A stretch of 64,000 bases of DNA from Thereva unica (lineage: Eukaryota > Arthropoda > Insecta > Diptera > Therevidae). The translations under genes were made by a program, and so were the position numbers. The notes under the pieces are model-generated. The model did not search any database, was not told the origin of the DNA, and saw only the letters and a program-made list of their open reading frames with translations. Location of the stretch: positions 141,160,876-141,224,875 of the forward strand of contig OX465281.1 in NCBI GenBank assembly GCA_949987705.1, given 5' to 3'. Position 1 is the stretch's first letter. Each line of letters starts with the position of its first letter. This document shows, piece by piece, positions 49,603 to 61,807 of the stretch.

Positions 49603-49936
49603 GAAGTATAACCGATTTTCATTAATTGCTATTTTCTTAATGTTATTATAATACCTGTAGTATAATACCTGTTATTATAATACCTGTATCTACAGGCTGT
49701 AGATGGATTTAGTAATTTGGATGCCAAATTGAATTTTCATTTCTTTTAGAAAACCTTGTTGAGTCATTGTAATATTTCATTTGGTAAGCATATTATATCA
49801 ACAGGAGATGTCAGCTCTACTCCATAAATCAATTTGAGGTTAAATTGGATCCAAAAATAATTTTAAGCAATTAAACACATATGTTGAGCCTTAGGAATCC
49901 GTTTTTATTATTACATTTAGTTGTACATGATTGATT

Positions 49937-49986
49937 ACACAGGACGTTTCGACATTTTCTATATTCATGTCATCATCAGCTACTAA
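49937..49986 (-). ncRNA. Hammerhead-like motif, unit 7
   Basis: Same as unit 2. Confidence 0.6.
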
Positions 49987-50389
49987 AATACTGTATAAAT
50001 TTTATTAATTTTAACAAAAAAATATAACGCAAAGTATATGTAGGCTTACCAAAATTACAAGCATAGTAAATCAAATGGATTACAATATAATGGAAAATTT
50101 AAAAGCGGTACACATCACGCAATCAACAAAAATAATTATTCTCACAAAGTCTTTTTTTTCACCTTTTTTTATTATTTTTATTTTTTATTTTTTATTTTTT
50201 TCTTCTTTTTAGTCATTGTTATAACCTACGGAGCTACACCTTATAATGAATCCGGGATAAAATGACGTGTCATGATAAGCAGCAAGTGCAGCACTACACT
50301 AGATACCACATTTTAGAAATGAAAAAACCGGTTATTTCTCGAAGTGGGAAGGTGGACAATCAGAGAATGAAAAAATCAAGTTAAAGTCA

Positions 50390-52519
50390 TTATAAAAAAT
50401 TTGAAATAAAATTGTTAATATGTTTTAGATTATTTTTGTGATCAGTATGACTATTTACTGTTAAGGCGGAATATTTATTAATATGGAATGTTTCTTTAAT
50501 CAGTCTATTGTTGTAGAAGTTATCTGAGTCTAAAATCTTGGTTTCTTTAAATTTAAATTTGTGGCCAGTGTCTAGAGTATGCTTTGTTAATGAACTATGA
50601 TGTGGGTTCAAATTTTTGCAATGATATTCATGTTGATATAATCTCTTTTTTAAAGGTTGTGATGTTTCACCTATATATGTTTTGTCGCAAACCCCACATT
50701 CAACCTGATAAACGACATTTTTGGTTTCCATGGTGGGAATTTTATCTTTAAGTTTGGTGTATAACATTGAAGTAGAAGCAATAGAGATATTAGTGATCTT
50801 AATGTTGCTATTTTTAATCATTTTGCTTATAGCATAATTAGAATTACTATCAAAAGGGATTTTAGTAAAAATGAGATCTGAAATTGGATTATTATCAATA
50901 TTAGAATGTAGCATATTATCAAATTTAAGTTTATGTAATCTTTTGTAAACAAATTTTTTTATGAAAGAAATAGGATAATCGTTTTTTATTAATTTGCTGT
51001 AAATCAATTCAAAATTTTTTGGGTGGAATGATTGATCAGATAATAAATATGCTCGGTCGACTAAAGAATTAATTACGCTAATTTTGTAAATGGGGTTAGT
51101 GAAAGAAAAGTAATTTAAGCAACGGCCGCTAGCTATTGGTTTCTGATACCAATCTGTTATGATTATGTTGTTAGATTTAATAAGAGTGACATCTAAGAAG
51201 TTCAACTTATTATCATTTTCCAATTCTAGGGTAAATTTTATTCGTGGATGGAAACAATTGAATCTATCAAAAATCTGTGCAATAGTGTCACAAGGAGCTA
51301 TTATTATGCAATCATCAACATATCTTTTGTAGTATAAAATACTATGGTTAGGATCTGAAATGACTAATTTTTCAAGTTTTTGTAGGATGATATCTGCGAG
51401 AGAACTGGAGATGCTGGATCCCATGGGAGAACCATCAATTTGTTTATAGAAAACATTATTATGGCTAAATACAGAGTTTTTGAAACAAAGGTTGATTCCA
51501 TCTATAAATTGATGGAGACTAAGATCAGTGAATTCATCAGTCTCATTCCACCTGTCGAGTATACATTCAATGACAAGATCTTGGGGAATACTGGGGTATA
51601 GTGCAATTACGTCAAAACTTGCAAGACTATAATTGTCTGGAACGTAAAGGTAAGAAACATCATTAACTAAGTCAAACGAGTTCTTGATATTGAATTCATG
51701 TTTAGAAGTGACTTGAATTAAAACATTGTTGAGATACTTGGAAAGTTTGTATATTGGGGTGTCAATTGTGGATGTAATCTGGCGTAAAGGAATATTTAAT
51801 TTATGTATTTTGGGGTTCATGTACATCCTCCCAATTTTCGGATTATGTACAATTAGTTCAGGTTTATTTATGTGTTTAAGAAATTTTTTGCATTCTGAGT
51901 CTAATGAATTAATTGGGTTACGATGTAATTTAACATATGTATTATCATTATCAAGAATCTCGCTGGCTTTAAGTTCATAATCATACTTGTACATCAAAAC
52001 GGTTTTTGAGCCTTTGTCAGCTTTTGTGATGATTAAAATATCTTTATGTTCAATGACAAATTTGTTTGTGATTTTTATCCATTCTAATAGTTCTATCTCT
52101 GGGTAAGATAATTTTTCTTTTTTTAATGATTTAAATCTAATGTCTAAGTATTTGGAAATTTTTTGTTTAGTATTAAATTTGTTAATAATGTCACTTTTGT
52201 CAATTGCAATGGATAGGTTAGTGTAAGTATCTAAAATCAAACGCTTTATGTAGTTGATATTGTTTGATTTAAAGTTAAAATTAGGTCCTAATGATAGGAT
52301 CACTAAGATTTTTTCATCGATTTGCAGGTCAGTTAAATTGATAATCCAATTGTGGTAATATTTTTTGAGAATTGAACAAATACTGTTATTGAGAGCGTGA
52401 TGTTTTAAGCTAGTTAATTTTTTATCAATAATACTTCTATTTTTCTTTAAAGTATTATGGTATAGTTTATTGCTATTGTAGATAATGAAGTAATATAAGT
52501 CAATTGGTAAATAATCCAT
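50390..52519 (-). CDS. Penelope-like RT + GIY-YIG endonuclease, unit 7
   Basis: 709 codons. NETDEFTDLSLHQF and KNDYPIS together; SHTDHKNN near the end is private. Normal SFDVIALYPS and YIG. Confidence 0.95.
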   Translation of the reverse strand: MDYLPIDLYYFIIYNSNKLYHNTLKKNRSIIDKKLTSLKHHALNNSICSILKKYYHNWIINLTDLQIDEKILVILSLGPNFNFKSNNINYIKRLILDTYTNLSIAIDKSDIINKFNTKQKISKYLDIRFKSLKKEKLSYPEIELLEWIKITNKFVIEHKDILIITKADKGSKTVLMYKYDYELKASEILDNDNTYVKLHRNPINSLDSECKKFLKHINKPELIVHNPKIGRMYMNPKIHKLNIPLRQITSTIDTPIYKLSKYLNNVLIQVTSKHEFNIKNSFDLVNDVSYLYVPDNYSLASFDVIALYPSIPQDLVIECILDRWNETDEFTDLSLHQFIDGINLCFKNSVFSHNNVFYKQIDGSPMGSSISSSLADIILQKLEKLVISDPNHSILYYKRYVDDCIIIAPCDTIAQIFDRFNCFHPRIKFTLELENDNKLNFLDVTLIKSNNIIITDWYQKPIASGRCLNYFSFTNPIYKISVINSLVDRAYLLSDQSFHPKNFELIYSKLIKNDYPISFIKKFVYKRLHKLKFDNMLHSNIDNNPISDLIFTKIPFDSNSNYAISKMIKNSNIKITNISIASTSMLYTKLKDKIPTMETKNVVYQVECGVCDKTYIGETSQPLKKRLYQHEYHCKNLNPHHSSLTKHTLDTGHKFKFKETKILDSDNFYNNRLIKETFHINKYSALTVNSHTDHKNNLKHINNFISNFL

Positions 52520-52522
52520 GAA

Positions 52523-52729
52523 TTAATTAATTAATTGCAATTTAATGTTATTTATATGTTTCAATTTAGCAAAAGTATCGTTAATTTTTAAATTTAATAA
52601 TTTATATTGAAAGATTCGTATGTTATGTTCAAACTTATTATTATTACGGTTAGACTGATATTGATGATTAACTCTATATGATTTATTGATGAAGTTAGGA
52701 ATGAGGTTATATTTTTTACACATGGTCAA
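52523..52729 (-). pseudogene. Penelope-like N-terminal frame, unit 7 (broken)
   Basis: 68 codons remain after the same expansion as in unit 6. Confidence 0.75.
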
Positions 52730-53063
52730 GAAGTATAACCGATTTTCATTAATTGCTATTTTCTTAATGTTATTATAATACCTGTAGTATAATACCTGTT
52801 ATTATAATACCTGTATCTACAGGCTGTAGATGGATTTAGTAATTTGGATGCCAAATTGAATTTTCATTTCTTTTAGAAAACCTTGTTGAGTCATTGTAAT
52901 ATTTCATTTGGTAAGCATATTATATCAACAGGAGATGTCAGCTCTACTCCATAAATCAATTTGAGGTTAAATTGGATCCAAAAATAATTTTAAGCAATTA
53001 AACACATATGTTGAGCCTTAGGAATCCGTTTTTATTATTACATTTAGTTGTACATGATTGATT

Positions 53064-53113
53064 ACACAGGACGTTTCGACATTTTCTATATTCATGTCAT
53101 CATCAGCTACTAA
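53064..53113 (-). ncRNA. Hammerhead-like motif, unit 8
   Basis: Same as unit 2. Confidence 0.6.
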
Positions 53114-53509
53114 AATACTGTATAAATTTTATTAATTTTAACAAAAAAATATAACGCAAAGTATATGTAGGCTTACCAAAATTACAAGCATAGTAAATCA
53201 AATGGATTACAATATAATGGAAAATTTAAAAGCGGTACACATCACGCAATCAACAAAAATAATTATTCTCACAAAGTCTTTTTTTTCACCTTTTTTTATT
53301 ATTTTTATTTTTTATTTTTTTCTTCTTTTTAGTCATTGTTATAACCTACGGAGCTACACCTTATAATGAATCCGGGATAAAATGACGTGTCATGATAAGC
53401 AGCAAGTGCAGCACTACACTAGATACCACATTTTAGAAATGAAAAAACCGGTTATTTCTCGAAGTGGGAAGGTGGACAATCAGAGAATGAAAAAATCAAG
53501 TTAAAGTCA

Positions 53510-55639
53510 TTATAAAAAATTTGAAATAAAATTGTTAATATGTTTTAGATTATTTTTGTAATCAGTATGACTATTTACTGTTAAGGCGGAATATTTATTA
53601 ATATGGAATGTTTCTTTAATCAGTCTATTGTTGTAGAAGTTATCTGAGTCTAAAATCTTGGTTTCTTTAAATTTAAATTTGTGGCCAGTGTCTAGAGTAT
53701 GCTTTGTTAATGAACTATGATGTGGGTTCAAATTTTTGCAATGATATTCATGTTGATATAATCTCTTTTTTAAAGGTTGTGATGTTTCACCTATATATGT
53801 TTTGTCGCAAACCCCACATTCAACCTGATAAACGACATTTTTGGTTTCCATGGTGGGAATTTTATCTTTAAGTTTGGTGTATAACATTGAAGTAGAAGCA
53901 ATAGAGATATTAGTGATCTTAATGTTGCTATTTTTAATCATTTTGCTTATAGCATAATTAGAATTACTATCAAAAGGGATTTTAGTAAAAATGAGATCTG
54001 AAATTGGATTATTATCAATATTAGAATGTAGCATATTATCAAATTTAAGTTTATGTAATCTTTTGTAAACAAATTTTTTTATGAAAGAAATAGGATAATC
54101 GTTTTTTATTAATTTGCTGTAAATCAATTCAAAATTTTTTGGGTGGAATGATTGATCAGATAATAAATATGCTCGGTCGACTAAAGAATTAATTACGCTA
54201 ATTTTGTAAATGGGGTTAGTGAAAGAAAAGTAATTTAAGCAACGGCCGCTAGCTATTGGTTTCTGATACCAATCTGTTATGATTATGTTGTTAGATTTAA
54301 TAAGAGTGACATCTAAGAAGTTCAACTTATTATCATTTTCCAATTCTAGGGTAAATTTTATTCGTGGATGGAAACAATTGAATCTATCAAAAATCTGTGC
54401 AATAGTGTCACAAGGAGCTATTATTATGCAATCATCAACATATCTTTTGTAGTATAAAATACTATGGTTAGGATCTGAAATGACTAATTTTTCAAGTTTT
54501 TGTAGGATGATATCTGCGAGAGAACTGGAGATGCTGGATCCCATGGGAGAACCATCAATTTGTTTATAGAAAACATTATTATGGCTAAATACAGAGTTTT
54601 TGAAACAAAGGTTGATTCCATCTATAAATTGATCGAGACTAAGATCAGTGAATTCATCAATCTCATTCCACCTGTCGAGTATACATTCAATGACAAGATC
54701 TTGGGGAATACTGGGGTATAGTTCAATTTCGTCAAAACTTGCAAGACTATAATTGTCTGGAACGTAAAGGTAAGAAACATCATTAACTAAGTCAAACGAG
54801 TTCTTGATATTGAATTCATGTTTAGAAGTGACTTGAATTAAAACATTGTTGAGATACTTGGAAAGTTTGTATATTGGGGTGTCAATTGTGGATGTAATCT
54901 GGCGTAAAGGAATATTTAATTTATGTATTTTGGGGTTCATGTACATCCTCCCAATTTTCGGATTATGTACAATTAGTTCAGGTTTATTTATGTGTTTAAG
55001 AAATTTTTTGCATTCTGAGTCTAATGAATTAATTGGGTTACGATGTAATTTAACATATGTATTATCATTATCAAGAATCTCGCTGGCTTTAAGTTCATAA
55101 TCATACTTGTACATCAAAACGGTTTTTGAGCCTTTGTCAGCTTTTGTGATGATTAAAATATCTTTATGTTCAATGACAAATTTGTTTGTGATTTTTATCC
55201 ATTCTAATAGTTCTATCTCTGGGTAAGATAATTTTTCTTTTTTTAATGATTTAAATCTAATGTCTAAGTATTTGGAAATTTTTTGTTTAGTATTAAATTT
55301 GTTAATAATGTCACTTTTGTCAATTGCAATGGATAGGTTAGTGTAAGTATCTAAAATCAAACGCTTTATGTAGTTGATATTGTTTGATTTAAAGTTAAAA
55401 TTAGGTCCTAATGATAGGATCACTAAGATTTTTTCATCGATCTGCAGGTCAGTTAAATTGATAATCCAATTGTGGTAATATTTTTTGAGAATTGAACAAA
55501 TACTGTTATTGAGAGCGTGATGTTTTAAGCTAGTTAATTTTTTATCAATAATACTTCTATTTTTCTTCAAAGTATTATGGTATAGTTTATTGCTATTGTA
55601 GATAATGAAGTAATATAAGTCAATTGGTAAATAATCCAT
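53510..55639 (-). CDS. Penelope-like RT + GIY-YIG endonuclease, unit 8
   Basis: 709 codons. SFDEIELYPS and KNDYPIS as in unit 3, but KTYIGETS, and MDYLPID at the start. Confidence 0.94.
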   Translation of the reverse strand: MDYLPIDLYYFIIYNSNKLYHNTLKKNRSIIDKKLTSLKHHALNNSICSILKKYYHNWIINLTDLQIDEKILVILSLGPNFNFKSNNINYIKRLILDTYTNLSIAIDKSDIINKFNTKQKISKYLDIRFKSLKKEKLSYPEIELLEWIKITNKFVIEHKDILIITKADKGSKTVLMYKYDYELKASEILDNDNTYVKLHRNPINSLDSECKKFLKHINKPELIVHNPKIGRMYMNPKIHKLNIPLRQITSTIDTPIYKLSKYLNNVLIQVTSKHEFNIKNSFDLVNDVSYLYVPDNYSLASFDEIELYPSIPQDLVIECILDRWNEIDEFTDLSLDQFIDGINLCFKNSVFSHNNVFYKQIDGSPMGSSISSSLADIILQKLEKLVISDPNHSILYYKRYVDDCIIIAPCDTIAQIFDRFNCFHPRIKFTLELENDNKLNFLDVTLIKSNNIIITDWYQKPIASGRCLNYFSFTNPIYKISVINSLVDRAYLLSDQSFHPKNFELIYSKLIKNDYPISFIKKFVYKRLHKLKFDNMLHSNIDNNPISDLIFTKIPFDSNSNYAISKMIKNSNIKITNISIASTSMLYTKLKDKIPTMETKNVVYQVECGVCDKTYIGETSQPLKKRLYQHEYHCKNLNPHHSSLTKHTLDTGHKFKFKETKILDSDNFYNNRLIKETFHINKYSALTVNSHTDYKNNLKHINNFISNFL

Positions 55640-55642
55640 GAA

Positions 55643-55972
55643 TTAATTAATTAATTGCAATTTAATGTTATTTATATGTTTCAATTTAGCAAAAGTATCG
55701 TTAATTTTTAAATTTAATAATTTATATTGAAAGATTCGTATGTTATGTTCAAACTTATTATTATTACGGTTAGACTGATATTGATGATTAACTCTATATG
55801 ATTTATTGATGAAGTTAGGAATGAGGTTATATTTTTTACACATGGTCAAGAAGTATAACCGATTTTCATTAATTGCTATTTTCTTAATGTTATTATAATA
55901 CCTGTAGATGGATTTAGTAATTTGGATGCCAAATTGAATTTTCATTTCTTTTAGAAAACCTTGTTGAGTCAT
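55643..55972 (-). CDS. Penelope-like N-terminal frame, unit 8
   Basis: 109 codons, as unit 2. Confidence 0.8.
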   Translation of the reverse strand: MTQQGFLKEMKIQFGIQITKSIYRYYNNIKKIAINENRLYFLTMCKKYNLIPNFINKSYRVNHQYQSNRNNNKFEHNIRIFQYKLLNLKINDTFAKLKHINNIKLQLIN

Positions 55973-56141
55973 TGTAATATTTCATTTGGTAAGCATATTA
56001 TATCAACAGGAGATGTCAGCTCTACTCCATAAATCAATTTGAGGTTAAATTGGATCCAAAAATAATTTTAAGCAATTAAACACATATGTTGAGCCTTAGG
56101 AATCCGTTTTTATTATTACATTTAGTTGTACATTATTGATT

Positions 56142-56191
56142 ACACAGGACGTTTCGACATTTTCTATATTCATGTCATCATCAGCTACTAA
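56142..56191 (-). ncRNA. Hammerhead-like motif, unit 9
   Basis: Core as unit 2, flank as unit 4. Confidence 0.6.
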
Positions 56192-56587
56192 AATACTGTA
56201 TAAATTTTATTAATTTTAACAAAAAAATATAACGCAAAGTATATGTAGGCTTACCAAAATTACAAGCATAGTAAATCAAATGGATTACAATATAATGGAA
56301 AATTTAAAAGCGGTACACATCACGCAATCAACAAAAATAATTATTCTCACAAAGTCTTTTTTTTCACCTTTTTTTATTATTTTTATTTTTTATTTTTTTC
56401 TTCTTTTTAGTCATTGTTATAACCTACGGAGCTACACCTTATAATGAATCCGGGATAAAATGACGTGTCATGATAAGCAGCAAGTGCAGCACTACACTAG
56501 ATACCACATTTTAGAAATGAAAAAACCGGTTATTTCTCGAAGTGGGAAGGTGGACAATCAGAGAATGAAAAAATCAAGTTAAAGTCA

Positions 56588-58717
56588 TTATAAAAAATTT
56601 GAAATAAAATTGTTAATATGTTTTAGATTATTTTTGTAATCAGTATGACTATTTACTGTTAAGGCGGAATATTTATTAATATGGAATGTTTCTTTAATCA
56701 GTCTATTGTTGTAGAAGTTATCTGAGTCTAAAATCTTGGTTTCTTTAAATTTAAATTTGTGGCCAGTGTCTAGAGTATGCTTTGTTAATGAACTATGATG
56801 TGGGTTCAAATTTTTGCAATGATATTCATGTTGATATAATCTCTTTTTTAAAGGTTGTGATGTTTCACCTATATATGTTTTGTCGCAAACCCCACATTCA
56901 ACCTGATAAACGACATTTTTGGTTTCCATGGTGGGAATTTTATCTTTAAGTTTGGTGTATAACATTGAAGTAGAAGCAATAGAGATATTAGTGATCTTAA
57001 TGTTGCTATTTTTAATCATTTTGCTTATAGCATAATTAGAATTACTATCAAAAGGGATTTTAGTAAAAATGAGATCTGAAATTGGATTATTATCAATATT
57101 AGAATGTAGCATATTATCAAATTTAAGTTTATGTAATCTTTTGTAAACAAATTTTTTTATGAAAGAAATAGGATAACCGTTTTTTATTAATTTGCTGTAA
57201 ATCAATTCAAAATTTTTTGGGTGGAATGATTGATCAAATAATAAATATGCTCGGTCAACTAAAGAATTAATTACGCTAATTTTGTAAATGGGGTTAGTGA
57301 AAGAAAAGTAATTTAAGCAACGGCCGCTAGCTATTGGTTTCTGATACCAATCTGTTATGATTATGTTGTTAGATTTAATAAGAGTGACATCTAAGAAGTT
57401 CAACTTATTATCATTTTCCAATTCTAGGGTAAATTTTATTCGTGGATGGAAACAATTGAATCTATCAAAAATCTGTGCAATAGTGTCACAAGGAGCTATT
57501 ATTATGCAATCATCAACATATCTTTTGTAGTATAAAATACTATGGTTAGGATCTGAAAAGACTAATTTTTCAAGTTTTTGTAGGATGATATCTGCGAGAG
57601 AACTGGAGATGCTGGATCCCATGGGAGAACCATCAATTTGTTTATAGAAAACATTATTATGGCTAAATACAGAGTTTTTGAAACAAAGGTTGATTCTATC
57701 TATAAATTGATCGAGACTAAGATCAGTGAATTCATCAATCTCATTCCACCTGTCGAGTATACATTCAATGACAAGATCTTGGGGAATACTGGGGTATAGT
57801 GCAATTACGTCAAAACTTGCAAGACTATAATTGTCTGGAACGTAAAGGTAAGAAACATCATTAACTAAGTCAAACGAGTTCTTGATATTGAATTCATGTT
57901 TAGAAGTGACTTGAATTAAAACATTGTTGAGATACTTGGAAAGTTTGTATATTGGGGTGTCAATTGTGGATGTAATCTGGCGTAAAGGAATATTTAATTT
58001 ATGTATTTTGGGGTTCATGTACATCCTCCCAATTTTCGGATTATGTACAATTAGTTCAGGTTTATTTATGTGTTTAAGAAATTTTTTGCATTCTGAGTCT
58101 AATGAATTAATTGGGTTACGATGTAATTTAACATATGTATTATCATTATCAAGAATCTCGCTGGCTTTAAGTTCATAATCATACTTGTACATCAAAACGG
58201 TTTTTGAGCCTTTGTCAGCTTTTGTGATGATTAAAATATCTTTATGTTCAATGACAAATTTGTTTGTGATTTTTATCCATTCTAATAGTTCTATCTCTGG
58301 GTAAGATAATTTTTCTTTTTTTAATGATTTAAATCTAATGTCTAAGTATTTGGAAATTTTTTGTTTAGTATTAAATTTGTTAATAATGTCACTTTTGTCA
58401 ATTGCAATGGATAGGTTAGTGTAAGTATCTAAAATCAAACGCTTTATGTAGTTGATATTGTTTGATTTAAAGTTAAAATTAGGTCCTAATGATAGGATCA
58501 CTAAGATTTTTTCATCGATCTGCAGGTCAGTTAAATTGATAATCCAATTGTGGTAATATTTTTTGAGAATTGAACAAATACTGTTATTGAGAGCGTGATG
58601 TTTTAAGCTAGTTAATTTTTTATCAATAATACTTCTATTTTTCTTCAAAGTATTATGGTATAGTTTATTGCTATTGTAGATAATGAAGTAATATAAGTCA
58701 ATTGGTAAATAATCCAT
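56588..58717 (-). CDS. Penelope-like RT + GIY-YIG endonuclease, unit 9
   Basis: 709 codons. FIDRINLCF, KLVFSDPN and LLFDQSF as in unit 4; KMIKNSN as in the rest. Confidence 0.95.
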   Translation of the reverse strand: MDYLPIDLYYFIIYNSNKLYHNTLKKNRSIIDKKLTSLKHHALNNSICSILKKYYHNWIINLTDLQIDEKILVILSLGPNFNFKSNNINYIKRLILDTYTNLSIAIDKSDIINKFNTKQKISKYLDIRFKSLKKEKLSYPEIELLEWIKITNKFVIEHKDILIITKADKGSKTVLMYKYDYELKASEILDNDNTYVKLHRNPINSLDSECKKFLKHINKPELIVHNPKIGRMYMNPKIHKLNIPLRQITSTIDTPIYKLSKYLNNVLIQVTSKHEFNIKNSFDLVNDVSYLYVPDNYSLASFDVIALYPSIPQDLVIECILDRWNEIDEFTDLSLDQFIDRINLCFKNSVFSHNNVFYKQIDGSPMGSSISSSLADIILQKLEKLVFSDPNHSILYYKRYVDDCIIIAPCDTIAQIFDRFNCFHPRIKFTLELENDNKLNFLDVTLIKSNNIIITDWYQKPIASGRCLNYFSFTNPIYKISVINSLVDRAYLLFDQSFHPKNFELIYSKLIKNGYPISFIKKFVYKRLHKLKFDNMLHSNIDNNPISDLIFTKIPFDSNSNYAISKMIKNSNIKITNISIASTSMLYTKLKDKIPTMETKNVVYQVECGVCDKTYIGETSQPLKKRLYQHEYHCKNLNPHHSSLTKHTLDTGHKFKFKETKILDSDNFYNNRLIKETFHINKYSALTVNSHTDYKNNLKHINNFISNFL

Positions 58718-58720
58718 GAA

Positions 58721-59050
58721 TTAATTAATTAATTGCAATTTAATGTTATTTATATGTTTCAATTTAGCAAAAGTATCGTTAATTTTTAAATTTAATAATT
58801 TATATTGAAAGATTCGTATGTTATGTTCAAACTTATTATTATTACGGTTAGACTGATATTGATGATTAACTCTATATGATTTATTGATGAAGTTAGGAAT
58901 GAGGTTATATTTTTTACACATGGTCAAGAAGTATAACCGATTTTCATTAATTGCTATTTTCTTAATGTTATTATAATACCTGTAGATGGATTTAGTAATT
59001 TGGATGCCAAATTGAATTTTCATTTCTTTTAGAAAACCTTGTTGAGTCAT
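58721..59050 (-). CDS. Penelope-like N-terminal frame, unit 9
   Basis: 109 codons, as unit 2. Confidence 0.8.
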   Translation of the reverse strand: MTQQGFLKEMKIQFGIQITKSIYRYYNNIKKIAINENRLYFLTMCKKYNLIPNFINKSYRVNHQYQSNRNNNKFEHNIRIFQYKLLNLKINDTFAKLKHINNIKLQLIN

Positions 59051-59219
59051 TGTAATATTTCATTTGGTAAGCATATTATATCAACAGGAGATGTCAGCTC
59101 TACTCCATAAATCAATTTGAGGTTAAATTGGATCCAAAAATAATTTTAAGCAATTAAACACATATGTTGAGCCTTAGGAATCCGTTTTTATTATTACATT
59201 TAGTTGTACATGATTGATT

Positions 59220-59269
59220 ACACAGGACGTTTCGACATTTTCTATATTCATGTCATCATCAGCTACTAA
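59220..59269 (-). ncRNA. Hammerhead-like motif, unit 10
   Basis: Same as unit 2. Confidence 0.6.
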
Positions 59270-59673
59270 AATACTGTATAAATTTTATTAATTTTAACAA
59301 AAAAATATAACGCAAAGTATATGTAGGCTTACCAAAATTACAAGCATAGTAAATCAAATGGATTACAATATAATGGAAAATTTAAAAGCGCTACACATCA
59401 CGCAATCAACAAAAATAATTATTCTCACAAAGTCTTTTTTTTTCACCTTTTTTTATTATTTTTATTTTTTATTTTTTATTTTTTTCTTCTTTTTAGTCAT
59501 TGTTATAACCTACGGAGCTACACCTTATAATGAATCCGGGATAAAATGACGTGTCATGATAAGCAGCAAGTGCAGCACTACACTAGATAACACATTTTAG
59601 AAATGAAAAAACCGGTTATTTCTCGAAGTGGGAAGGTGGACAATCAGAGAATGAAAAAATCAAGTTAAAGTCA

Positions 59674-61804
59674 TTATAAAAAATTTGAAATAAAATTGTT
59701 AATATGTTTTAGATTATTTTTGTAATCAGTATGACTATTTACTGTTAAGGCGGAATATTTATTAATATGGAATGTTTATTTAATCAGTCTATTGTTGTAG
59801 AAGTTATCTGAGTCTAAAATCTTGGTTTCTTTAAATTTAAATTTGTGGCCAGTGTCTAGAGTGTATGCTTTGTTAATGAACTATGATGTGGGTTCAAATT
59901 TTTGCAATGATATTCATGTTGATATAATCTCTTTTTTAAAGGTTGTGATGTTTCACCTATATATGTTTTGTCGCAAACCCCACATTCAACCTGATAAACG
60001 ACATTTTTGGTTTCCATGGTGGGAATTTTATCTTTAAGTTTGGTGTATAACATTGAAGTAGAAGCAATAGAGATATTAGTGATCTTAATGTTGCTATTTT
60101 TAATCATTTTGCTTATAGCATAATTAGAATTACTATCAAAAGGGATTTTAGTAAAAATGAGATCTGAAATTGGATTATTATCAATATTAGAATGTAGCAT
60201 ATTATCAAATTTAAGTTTATGTAATCTTTTGTAAACAAATTTTTTTATGAAAGAAATAGGATAACCGATTTTTATTAATTTGCTGTAAATCAATTCAAAA
60301 TTTTTTGGGTGGAATGATTGATCAGATAATACATATGCTCGGTCGACTAAAGAATTAATTACGCTAATTTTGTAAATGGGGTTAGTGAAAGAAAAGTAAT
60401 TTAAGCAACGGCCGCTAGCTATTGGTTTCTGATACCAATCTGTTATGATTATGTTGTTAGATTTAATAAGAGTGACATCTAAGAAGTTCAACTTATTATC
60501 ATTTTCCAATTCTAGGGTAAATTTTATTCGTGGATGGAAACAATTGAATCTATCAAAAATCTGTGCAATAGTGTCACAAGGAGCTATTATTATGCAATCA
60601 TCAACATATCTTTTGTAGTATAAAATACTATGGTTAGGATCTGAAATGACTAATTTTCAAGTTTTTGTAGGATGATATCTGCGAGAGAACTGGAGATGCT
60701 GGATCCCATGGGAGAACCATCAATTTGTTTATAGAAAACATTATTATGGCTAAATACAGAGTTTTTGAAACAAAGGTTGATTCCATCTATAAATTGATGG
60801 AGACTAAGATCAGTGAATTCATCAATCTCATTCCACCTGTCGAGTATACATTCAATGACAAGATCTTGGGGAATACTGGGGTATAGTGCAATTACGTCAA
60901 AACTTGCAAGACTATAATTGTCTGGAACGTAAAGGTAAGAAACATCATTAACTAAGTCAAACGAGTTCTTGATATTGAATTCATGTTTAGAAGTGACTTG
61001 AATTAAAACATTGTTGAGATACTTGGAAAGTTTGTATATTGGGGTGTCAATTGTGGATGTAATCTGGCGTAAAGGAATATTTAATTTATGTATTTTGGGG
61101 TTCATGTACATCCTCCCAATTTTCGGATTATGTACAATTAGTTCAGGTTTATTTATGTGTTTAAGAAATTTTTTTGCATTCTGAGTTAATGAATTAATTG
61201 GGTTACGATGTAATTTAACATATGTATTATCATTATCAAGAATCTCGCTGGCTTTAAGTTCATAATCATACTTGTACATCAAAACGGTTTTTGAGCCTTT
61301 GTCAGCTTTTGTGATGATTAAAATATCTTTATGTTCAATGACAAATTTGTTTGTGATTTTTATCCATTCTAATAGTTCTATCTCTGGGTAAGATAATTTT
61401 TCTTTTTTTAATGATTTAAATCTAATGTCTAAGTATTTGGAAATTTTTTGTTTAGTATTAAATTTGTTAATAATGTCACTTTTGTCAATTGCAATGGATA
61501 GGTTAGTGTAAGTATCTAAAATCAAACGCTTTATGTAGTTGATATTGTTTGATTTAAAGTTAAAATTAGGTCCTAATGATAGGATCACTAAGATTTTTTC
61601 ATCGATCTGCAGGTCAGTTAAATTGATAATCCAATTGTGGTAATATTTTTTGAGAATTGAACAAATACTGTTATTGAAAGCGTGATGTTTTAAGCTAGTT
61701 AATTTTTTATCAATAATACTTCTATTTTTCTTCAAAGTATTATGGTATAGTTTATTGCTATTGTAGATAATGAAGTAATATAAGTCAATTGGTAAATAAT
61801 CCAT
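59674..61804 (-). pseudogene. Penelope-like RT + GIY-YIG endonuclease, unit 10 (frameshifted)
   Basis: Open pieces are 61804-60650 (384 codons, ending just after motif B) and 60509-59856 (217 codons, from the strand after YVDD through the GIY-YIG motif). Lesions: one T lost near 60654, two bases inserted near 59862, a compensating pair of single-base changes near 61170-61187 that turns LDSECKK into LTQNAKK, and the premature TAA shared with units 5 and 6. The only unit with a split RT. Confidence 0.92.
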
Positions 61805-61807
61805 GAA

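Larger units (their letters stand above)
46704..49830 (-). repeat. Penelope unit 6
   Basis: 3127 bp, long spacer. Near 49655-49700 it has a ~42-base expansion built from CCTGTAGTATAATACCTGTT-type pieces and the palindrome CCTGTATCTACAGG. Confidence 0.93.
49831..52957 (-). repeat. Penelope unit 7
   Basis: 3127 bp, long spacer, with the same ~42-base expansion near 52786-52828. Combines variants of units 5/6 (LHQF) with variants of units 3/8 (KNDYPIS), so it looks recombinant. Confidence 0.93.
52958..56035 (-). repeat. Penelope unit 8
   Basis: 3078 bp, short spacer; counterpart of unit 3, which it follows by 15508 bp. Confidence 0.93.
56036..59113 (-). repeat. Penelope unit 9
   Basis: 3078 bp, short spacer; counterpart of unit 4 (TACATTATTG at 56130). 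Confidence 0.93.

Noticed and set aside
59358..59549. 63-codon plus-strand frame in the unit 10 spacer
   Set aside because: Arises from the T-rich spacer and is absent in other units.
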